This document shows, piece by piece, positions 6,369-11,661 of a stretch of DNA of 11,661 bases (position 1 is its first letter; every line of letters starts with the position of its first letter). Made by a program: the position numbers and the translations under genes. The DNA is from Anaerolineaceae bacterium. GTDB taxonomy: Bacteria; Chloroflexota; Anaerolineae; Anaerolineales; Anaerolineaceae. The notes beneath the pieces were generated by a model. It was not told where the DNA came from. It made no database searches and saw only the letters and a program-made list of their open reading frames with translations. The DNA lies in contig JACZIY010000236.1 in assembly GCA_014860845.1 (NCBI GenBank), positions 1 to 11,661 of the forward strand, written 5' to 3'.

Positions 6369-7658
6369 ATGAATTATTTCCCCACTTATAATATTTTTGA
6401 CATGGCACTCAAACAATTTGACAGGTGCGCCAATCTTTTAGAGTTGGATCAACCTACACGTGAATTCTTGCGGGTTCCCATGCGGGAATACCATTTCTCC
6501 CTGCCGGTATTCATGGATAATGGTGATCCGATCATCTTGCGGAGTTTCATGGTGCAATTCAACGACGGGCGTGGTCCTACAAAAGGTGGCGTGCGCTTTC
6601 ATCCCTCTGAAACGATTGATACCATCCGCGCATTAGCCATGTGGATGACCTGGAAATGTGCCATCAATAATCTACCGTTGGGTGGAAGCAGCAGCGGAGT
6701 GGTATGTGACCCCCAGATGTTCACCTCTGCAGAACAGGAACGCATTTGTCGCGGTTTTGTGCGTAGAATTGCCCATCTATCGGGTCCGGAGTGGGATGTG
6801 CTTGGGCCAGACATGATGACAGGGCCACAACACATGCTCTGGATGCTGGATGAATATGAAACCATTCACAACAAGAAAAGCCCCGGTTTTATCACCGGGA
6901 AACCGATCCATCAAGCCGGATCCAAGGGACGTAAAGAAGCTCCGGGATATGGCGCCATGGTCATCCTGCGTGAGGTGCTGAAAGATCAGAGCCTTGATAT
7001 TACCAAAACCCGCGCCAGTTTTCAGGGCTTTGGGATGGTAGGACTGCATGCCGCCCAGCTGTACGCTCAAATGGGTGGAACCATCACCGCTGTCGCCTGC
7101 TGGAATCATGCTGACCGCAGTGCCTATACCTTTATAAAGAAAGACGGTATCGATTTTGATCAATTAACCACCATCACCAATCATTTCGGTGAAGTTGATA
7201 AAGAGAAAGCCAATTCCCTGGGTTATGAGTGCTTGCCTGGCGATGATTGGCTTGCGCAGGATGTCGATATTTTGGTTCCGGCTGCCCTGGAGAATCAGAT
7301 TCGCAAGGACAATGTCGACCGTATTCCCCCACGCGTAAAGATCATCATTGAGGCAGCCAATGGCCCTACCGATCCTGAAGTGGATCCAGTATTAAGTGAA
7401 CGTGGCATTACAGTCATTCCTGATATCCTTGCCAATTCTGGTGGCGTGATCTGCAGTTATTTTGAGCAGGTACAGGGAAATATGAATTATTTCTGGACCA
7501 AGGAAGAGGTTCTCAGCAAAATTGATACACAAATCACTTCTGCATTTATAGATGTCAGTAATTTTGCTCAGTCCTACAATGTTTCCATGCGTGATGCCAG
7601 TTATATGCTGGCAATAGATCGTGTTGCCCGTGCCTGTCACGAACGCAGCTGGATCTGA
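6369..7658 (+). CDS. glutamate-dehydrogenase-like protein lacking the catalytic lysine
   Basis: The protein has 429 residues and belongs to the Glu/Leu/Phe/Val dehydrogenase family, nearest to the roughly 420-residue hexameric GDH of archaea and Bacillus. Domain I (about 10-190) holds the substrate site; domain II (about 210-370) is the dinucleotide-binding fold with GFGMVG at 220-225. Set against the gdhA of this window, spacing through the active site is identical: Lys72 and Lys96 match Lys89 and Lys113, and Asp148 matches Asp165. The catalytic Lys125, however, corresponds to Ser108, because LPMGGAKGGSDFDP has become LPLGGSSSGVVCDP. The codons AGC AGC AGC (6687-6695) are in frame, so this is not a frameshift. 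The segment after the second Rossmann strand (TAVACWNHADRSAY) also differs from the usual VSDSxG and is about six residues longer. The remainder (VPAALE, IEAANGPT, IPDILANSGGVICSYFE) is intact. I infer a regulatory or pseudoenzyme role, or altered chemistry. AAAGGGG precedes the ATG by 9 bases. Confidence 0.85.
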   Translation: MNYFPTYNIFDMALKQFDRCANLLELDQPTREFLRVPMREYHFSLPVFMDNGDPIILRSFMVQFNDGRGPTKGGVRFHPSETIDTIRALAMWMTWKCAINNLPLGGSSSGVVCDPQMFTSAEQERICRGFVRRIAHLSGPEWDVLGPDMMTGPQHMLWMLDEYETIHNKKSPGFITGKPIHQAGSKGRKEAPGYGAMVILREVLKDQSLDITKTRASFQGFGMVGLHAAQLYAQMGGTITAVACWNHADRSAYTFIKKDGIDFDQLTTITNHFGEVDKEKANSLGYECLPGDDWLAQDVDILVPAALENQIRKDNVDRIPPRVKIIIEAANGPTDPEVDPVLSERGITVIPDILANSGGVICSYFEQVQGNMNYFWTKEEVLSKIDTQITSAFIDVSNFAQSYNVSMRDASYMLAIDRVARACHERSWI

Positions 7659-7675
7659 TCATCAAGGCAGCATAC

Positions 7676-9418
7676 ATGTCTGAGGATGAATTTCCATTTA
7701 AATTGATCTCTATCATCAAAAAACAGAAGCAATCTGCTATCTCTCCGGATGGCCAGTTTGAAATTGGGGGAAAAGCACTCGGTTTGTTAAATGCCAGAGA
7801 GATGCTGACTGATATTAATTCCGATGAATTATTGGGCATTGATATTGATATCCCGGATATGACGGTCATTGGAACCAGCGTGTTTGACGCCTTCTTGGAG
7901 CGCAATCCATTAACAGAGATTGCATTTTCGACAGTTAAAGACAACCGCATCGCACATGCTTTTCAACAGGCAACCATACCGTTCGAAGTTCTTGGAGATC
8001 TGCGTCATATCCTTGGAAAATGGACCATGCCCCTGGCAATTCGTTCTTCCGGTCTATTGGAAGACACCATGCAACAACCCTTTGCCGGTGTTTACATAAC
8101 AAAGATGATTCCAAATAATGCTGTTAATTTGGAAACTCGTTTCCAAAAGCTTGTCGAAGCCATAAAATTTGTTTGGGCTTCCACTTATTTTCGGGTAGCA
8201 AAAGATTATTGCCAGGCGACCAACCTGGACATTCACACTGAAAAAATGGCGGTGATCATTCAGAAAATGGTCGGGAAACGCCATCAAAACCGCTATTATC
8301 CCGAATTATCCGGGGTTGCCCGTTCGTACAACTTTTATCCCGTTAAACCTGCCAGACCTGAGGATGGTGTGGTCAGCCTGGCATTGGGACTGGGAAAGAC
8401 AGTGGTGGATGGGGGCAAAACCTGGACGTATTCGCCAAAGTATCCTACGATCCCACCACCTTTTAAAACCATTCAGGACACACTTCAAGAAACTCAAAAT
8501 GAATTCTGGGTCGTCAATATGAGCGAGGAGTACGAATACAATCCTATCAAAGAAACCGAACACATGCTGCAGGAAAATATACGAACCGCAGAGAAAGACC
8601 AGGTTCTGGAGCATCTCGTTTCTACGTATGATCTCGAAACGGATCGTTTATCAATGGGTTTGGGGGGAAATGGTCCACGGGTGTTGACTTTTGCTCCCCT
8701 GCTCCATCTAAAAACAATACCTTTCAACGATCTTATGAATCAAATTCTGCAAAAATTGGAATTAAGATTGTCTTATCCGGTTGAAGTAGAATTTGCGATG
8801 ACTTTTAACCCACATCACTTCAGTCTTCTGCAGGTCCGACCCATGAAAATACCCAAAGATGATCTGGTGATCTCGGAAGAAGAATTAACCCATGCTGACA
8901 CTTTGATTGCATCCAAACATGTGCTGGGGAATGGGATTCTGGAAGGCGTACAGGATATTGTTTATGTGAAACCCGACTGTTTTGATCTCAAATTGACCAA
9001 ACAGATTGCCTTGGAACTAGAAAACCACAACAAGCGCTTGTTGGAAGCAAACCGGTCCTATGTATTGATCGTTTTTGGTAGATTAGGCACACTCGATCCC
9101 TGGTTGGGAATTCCCGTAACCTGGGGTCAAATCTGCGCTGCCAGGGTAATTGTGGAAGCCACCCAGGAAAATGTTAAAGTTGAACTCAGTCAGGGTTCAC
9201 ACTACTTTCACAATATCATCAATCTCGATGTTAAATATTTCAGTATGCCGTATTCTCAACCGTATCGTATCCATTGGGATTGGCTGGACAGCCAACCTGT
9301 TGAGTATGAGGGGGTGTATACCCGGCATGTGAAACTCGATCATCCATTAACAGTAAAGGTCGATGGTAAAAATGGATGGGGTATTCTGCACAGGAATGAA
9401 TTAAAAACTACTGCTTGA
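7676..9418 (+). CDS. PPDK-N/PEP synthase-like ATP-grasp protein without phosphohistidine domain
   Basis: The protein has 580 residues. Residues about 25-392 form the PEP/pyruvate-binding ATP-grasp domain of PEP synthase and pyruvate phosphate dikinase: GGKALGL at 31-37, LAIRSSGLLED then PFAGVY at 120-140, IIQKMVG at 194-200, SGVAR with LALGLGKTVVDGG at 212-247, and VEFAM with LLQVRPM at 371-390. Residues 393-580 are not the phosphohistidine swivel domain (no GGxTSHxA-type motif) and not the PEP-binding barrel. They carry a different conserved module: FGRLGTLDPWLGIPVTW at 468-483, VIVEA at 491-495 and SQGSHYFHN at 505-513. I recognise this module from uncharacterised PEP/pyruvate-binding proteins of Bacteroidota. 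It should bind ATP and may phosphorylate or ligate an unknown acceptor. The ATG is 17 bases after the stop of the GDH-like gene, with a weak ribosome-binding site (AAGG), so the two are co-transcribed. It is soluble and cytoplasmic. It should not be annotated as PEP synthase. Confidence 0.82.
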   Translation: MSEDEFPFKLISIIKKQKQSAISPDGQFEIGGKALGLLNAREMLTDINSDELLGIDIDIPDMTVIGTSVFDAFLERNPLTEIAFSTVKDNRIAHAFQQATIPFEVLGDLRHILGKWTMPLAIRSSGLLEDTMQQPFAGVYITKMIPNNAVNLETRFQKLVEAIKFVWASTYFRVAKDYCQATNLDIHTEKMAVIIQKMVGKRHQNRYYPELSGVARSYNFYPVKPARPEDGVVSLALGLGKTVVDGGKTWTYSPKYPTIPPPFKTIQDTLQETQNEFWVVNMSEEYEYNPIKETEHMLQENIRTAEKDQVLEHLVSTYDLETDRLSMGLGGNGPRVLTFAPLLHLKTIPFNDLMNQILQKLELRLSYPVEVEFAMTFNPHHFSLLQVRPMKIPKDDLVISEEELTHADTLIASKHVLGNGILEGVQDIVYVKPDCFDLKLTKQIALELENHNKRLLEANRSYVLIVFGRLGTLDPWLGIPVTWGQICAARVIVEATQENVKVELSQGSHYFHNIINLDVKYFSMPYSQPYRIHWDWLDSQPVEYEGVYTRHVKLDHPLTVKVDGKNGWGILHRNELKTTA

Positions 9419-9538
9419 TTTTGACTCAAATTTACTGGATAATATTCACTATCATATTTATTATTTTGATCAATTTTCTCAACTTTCCTTATTGTTATTC
9501 AAACAAAATTTTTACATAATTTTCTGAAGGAGAATACC

Positions 9539-10894
9539 ATGTCAGTAATCCAGGATGTAATTGCCAATTTAGTTGAAAAAGAAATCGGACAGCCAGAATT
9601 TATTCAGGCTGCTATCGAAGTGCTGCATTCGCTTGAACCAATGGTGCCAAAACACCCGGATTTCATCAAAGCCAAAATCTATGACCGAATCGTCATCCCT
9701 GACCGGGTGATTATGTTCCGTGTGCCCTGGGTGGATGACAATGGAGAGGTGCAGATCAATCGGGGATACAGGGTACAGTTCAATAATGCGATTGGTCCGT
9801 ACAAGGGTGGTCTGCGTTTCCACCCATCCGTCAATCTGGGCATCATTAAATTCCTTGGGTTTGAGCAAATTTTCAAGAATTCACTGACCACTCTGCCCAT
9901 GGGTGGTGCTAAAGGGGGTTCGGATTTTGATCCCAAAGGAAAATCGGACAACGACGTCATGCACTTTTGCCAGGCGTTCATGCGCGAGTTATACAGGCAT
10001 ATTGGCGCGGATACGGATGTGCCTGCCGGTGATATTGGCGTGGGTGCCAGAGAGATCGGATATCTTTACGGCTATTACCTTAAAATCGTGAATGCCAATA
10101 CCAGTGTGCTGACAGGCAAAGGATTGGAGTATGGCGGCAGCCTGATCCGACCAGAAGCAACCGGATATGGCGCGGTTTATTTCGCCCAGGAAATGCTTGC
10201 AACCCGGGATGTCGATATCAACGGTAAAATCTGTGCGGTTAGTGGATCGGGTAATGTTGCCCAATACACAATTGAGAAATTGATTCAGTTGGGTGCTAAA
10301 GCCATCACCATTTCTGATTCAAATGGGACTATCGTGGATGAAGCCGGAATCGATCAGGAAAAACTGCAGTTTATTCTGGAACTGAAAAATTACCGGCGCG
10401 GACGCATAAGCGAATATGCCCAGAAATATAAAGTTCCTTATTTTGAAAATCGAGGGGTTTGGGATGTACTGAGTGAGCAGAATATCAGAGTGGACGTTGC
10501 CTTTCCTTCAGCGCATGAGAATGAAATTGACCAAAACAACGCTCAAGCATTGGTGAATAATGGTTGTTTTTGTGTTTCAGAAGGGGCAAACATGCCCTCT
10601 AATCTGGATGCGGTAAATGTCTTTCTAAACCACAACGTGTTATTTGGACCAGGAAAAGCAGCCAATGCCGGCGGAGTGGCAGTCTCCGGGCTCGAAATGG
10701 CACAGAACAGTATCCGCATGACCTGGAGTCGGGAAGAAGTCGACCAGAAACTGCAGGTAATCATGAAGAATATCCACAGAAACGCCCTGGAAGCATCCGA
10801 AACTTATGGACGTAAAGGAAATTATGTCGTCGGCGCGAACATTGCAGGGTTTATGAAAGTTGCTAAAGCGATGCAGGCTTATGGAATTGTTTGA
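9539..10894 (+). CDS. gdhA: glutamate dehydrogenase, probably NADP-specific
   Basis: The enzyme interconverts glutamate with 2-oxoglutarate and ammonia and is a hexamer in this family; the likely cellular role is ammonia assimilation. The 451 residues match the usual length. Active-site residues fall at the same numbers as in Clostridium symbiosum GDH: Lys89 (GPYKGG), Lys113 (IFKNSLT), catalytic Lys125 (PMGGAKGG) and Asp165 (VPAGDIGVG). The coenzyme fold has SGSGNVA followed by TISDSNG; this resembles the NADP-specific E. coli enzyme rather than the NAD-specific clostridial one, so NADP(H) is the better guess. The C-terminus (NYVVGANIAGFMKVAKAMQAYGIV pattern) is also E. coli-like. The ATG has a strong GAAGGAG ribosome-binding site. 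A 120-base AT-rich gap separates it from the ATP-grasp gene, so it may be read both from the upstream operon and from its own promoter. It ends convergently with the secreted-protein gene. Confidence 0.94.
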   Translation: MSVIQDVIANLVEKEIGQPEFIQAAIEVLHSLEPMVPKHPDFIKAKIYDRIVIPDRVIMFRVPWVDDNGEVQINRGYRVQFNNAIGPYKGGLRFHPSVNLGIIKFLGFEQIFKNSLTTLPMGGAKGGSDFDPKGKSDNDVMHFCQAFMRELYRHIGADTDVPAGDIGVGAREIGYLYGYYLKIVNANTSVLTGKGLEYGGSLIRPEATGYGAVYFAQEMLATRDVDINGKICAVSGSGNVAQYTIEKLIQLGAKAITISDSNGTIVDEAGIDQEKLQFILELKNYRRGRISEYAQKYKVPYFENRGVWDVLSEQNIRVDVAFPSAHENEIDQNNAQALVNNGCFCVSEGANMPSNLDAVNVFLNHNVLFGPGKAANAGGVAVSGLEMAQNSIRMTWSREEVDQKLQVIMKNIHRNALEASETYGRKGNYVVGANIAGFMKVAKAMQAYGIV

Positions 10895-10957
10895 GTTTAA
10901 AAAGTGTTTTGAGAACTTTTATCCTAAAAAATTAAATTTCCTGACTCCATCCCTAAC

Positions 10958-10995
10958 AAAAAGCTCCCGTTTTCCAGAAAATTGAAAACGGGAGC
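10958..10995 (-). terminator. rho-independent terminator of the secreted-protein gene
   Basis: A perfect 12-bp stem, GCTCCCGTTTTC (10963-10974) with GAAAACGGGAGC (10984-10995), encloses a 9-base loop. On the minus strand it is followed by five T (10962-10958), and it lies 23 bases after the stop codon at 11019. On the plus strand the stem has no T-run after it, so for gdhA it can at most act weakly. It separates the two convergent genes. Confidence 0.85.
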
Positions 10996-11018
10996 CATCC
11001 ATAATTATTTAAGTTTTA

Positions 11019-11558
11019 TCAGTCACAATTCACGTTCGGGTTGAACATTTCAAACATTCCACTGGGATTTGGTGACCATATCCAGACGTGCAAATCGTAA
11101 TGTGGTGGCATTTCAGGTCCATGACCTTCCATAGGACCATCAAATTCCCGTCCAAATAATATCGGAGAAGGATCTGCAGAATCAGGTACAGGATCACCAG
11201 GAGCTCCAAGGCCAACCATATACTCCACACCGACAAGTTTTAAACCGTTGCCAGAAGGTGCATACAGCAGGACTTCAGGTTCAGTCAAACTGACAGACGG
11301 ATCCATGATCCTCTCATAATTTATATAATGGATACCCATTCCCCCCATTCCAGGTGCAGCCACACACATATGATCAGCCACAAACCCATCCGCTACTGCG
11401 TTCTCCACATCATGGTATTTGGCTGTTGCGTTTCTCACTGCAGCCAGATCCTTCAAAACAGCGGGGTCATTGACATTCATCGATGAAGCGATTACCTGGC
11501 CAGAAACAACGACCAACAACACTAACGCAAGCACAATTGAAACTACCTTAACTTTCAT
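11019..11558 (-). CDS. secreted protein, uncharacterised, His- and Cys-containing
   Basis: The protein has 179 residues. It begins with a signal peptide: MKVK, a hydrophobic core to about residue 19, and a likely cleavage after VIA (residue 24). The mature part carries motifs I recognise from a family of short secreted proteins in Actinomycetota and Chloroflexota: MCVAAPGMGGMGIHYIN (64-80), LVGVEYMV (108-115), LFGREFDGPMEGHGPEMP (134-151), HYDLHVWIW (153-161) and NPSGMFEMFNPNVNCD at the end. No function is known to me. His77, His153 and His157 lie in the most conserved-looking motifs and could bind a metal; Cys65 and Cys178 could form a disulfide. Both ideas are inference. The start is supported by a strong GGAGG site just before the ATG. 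Transcription ends at the hairpin 10958-10995. It is probably a single-gene unit, unrelated to gdhA, which faces it. Confidence 0.78.
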   Translation of the reverse strand: MKVKVVSIVLALVLLVVVSGQVIASSMNVNDPAVLKDLAAVRNATAKYHDVENAVADGFVADHMCVAAPGMGGMGIHYINYERIMDPSVSLTEPEVLLYAPSGNGLKLVGVEYMVGLGAPGDPVPDSADPSPILFGREFDGPMEGHGPEMPPHYDLHVWIWSPNPSGMFEMFNPNVNCD

Positions 11559-11586
11559 ATTACCTCCATACAGAATAAAATTCGAC

Positions 11587-11605
11587 AGAACAAAATGATT
11601 GTTCT
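11587..11605. repeat. 7-bp inverted repeat upstream of the secreted-protein gene
   Basis: AGAACAA and TTGTTCT are separated by 5 bases. The repeat lies 29 bases upstream of the ATG at 11558, where an operator or a leader hairpin could sit. It is short and could be chance. Confidence 0.4.
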
Positions 11606-11638
11606 TTTAGGATTAAACTGAGATGAACGAGTGATGGC

Positions 11639-11661
11639 TATTAATAATGTCATAATTAATA
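11639..11661. repeat. 23-bp near-perfect palindrome at the window edge
   Basis: The outer arms are TATTAAT and ATTAATA. Around the central T11650, 10 of 11 base pairs are complementary; the only mismatch is A11646/A11654. It sits about 80 bases upstream of the secreted-protein gene and touches the window end, so it may extend further. It could be a regulator-binding site or the hairpin of a neighbouring gene. It is AT-rich, so chance is not excluded. Confidence 0.5.

Noticed and set aside
6681..6700. Possible frameshift or sequencing error explaining the lost lysine of the GDH-like protein
   Set aside because: The frame is open on both sides, the flanking residues align with the family without gaps, and three consecutive AGC codons cannot come from one simple indel.
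6777..7163. Open frame of 128 codons opposite the GDH-like gene
   Set aside because: It lies wholly antisense to a well-supported gene and its product shows no recognisable features. Other antisense frames in the window were dismissed for the same reason.
7676..9418. Annotation as phosphoenolpyruvate synthase (ppsA) or pyruvate phosphate dikinase
   Set aside because: Only the N-terminal ATP-grasp domain is present. The phosphohistidine domain and the PEP-binding barrel are missing, and 580 residues is too short.
9466..9473. TTGATCAA palindrome in the gap before gdhA
   Set aside because: An isolated 8-bp palindrome in AT-rich sequence is expected by chance.
9492..9520. TTGTTA-17-CATAAT promoter immediately before gdhA
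   Set aside because: It scores well, but transcription would start inside the ribosome-binding site (9526-9531), leaving no usable leader. The gap is AT-rich enough for chance matches.
10900..10920. AAAAGT/ACTTTT hairpin as the gdhA terminator
   Set aside because: The stem is six weak pairs and no T-run follows.

Overview
The window looks like a chromosomal segment of a mesophilic, moderately AT-rich bacterium, most plausibly of the Anaerolineae/Chloroflexota. That placement is inference. It rests on the very large MalT-type LuxR regulator, a 71-residue protein family I associate with such genomes, a membrane-anchored SRPBCC protein, and the PPDK-N-like 'PEP/pyruvate-binding' protein. There is no rRNA, tRNA or phylogenetic marker gene to settle it. 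Coding density is high: nine protein genes fill the window and I see no insertion sequence, CRISPR array or prophage gene.

Layout. 132-1274 (+) is a GNAT-fold acetyltransferase, convergent with a minus-strand block. That block reads leftwards from a central divergent promoter region (5356-5548): an 882-residue ATP-dependent LuxR/MalT-type regulator (2707-5355), then a 71-residue protein, a four-helix membrane protein and an anchored SRPBCC protein (2605 down to 1315). The last three are tightly packed, with one 4-base overlap. On the other side of the divergent region is osmC (5549-5980), a thiol peroxidase for organic hydroperoxides. A 388-base intergenic stretch follows (5981-6368), filled with nested inverted repeats and inverted arrays of an 8-base unit. 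Next comes a three-gene (+) cluster: a glutamate-dehydrogenase-like protein (6369-7658), an ATP-grasp PEP/pyruvate-binding protein (7676-9418), and a canonical glutamate dehydrogenase gdhA (9539-10894). A secreted protein on the minus strand (11019-11558) converges on gdhA across a 12-bp hairpin terminator.

The most interesting point is the three-gene cluster. The first GDH aligns with the second, without gaps, through the active site (Lys72/Lys96/Asp148 against Lys89/Lys113/Asp165), yet the catalytic lysine (Lys125 in gdhA) is Ser108, inside a Ser-Ser-Ser replacement. It is therefore likely a pseudoenzyme or regulatory subunit, or has a different chemistry. It is followed after 17 bases by a stand-alone ATP-grasp protein with no phosphohistidine or PEP-binding domain, and then by an intact GDH. 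Together these could form a regulated assimilation node linking ammonia, 2-oxoglutarate and PEP/pyruvate, but that link is inference. The second point is the nested, possibly structured repeat region directly upstream of the cluster.
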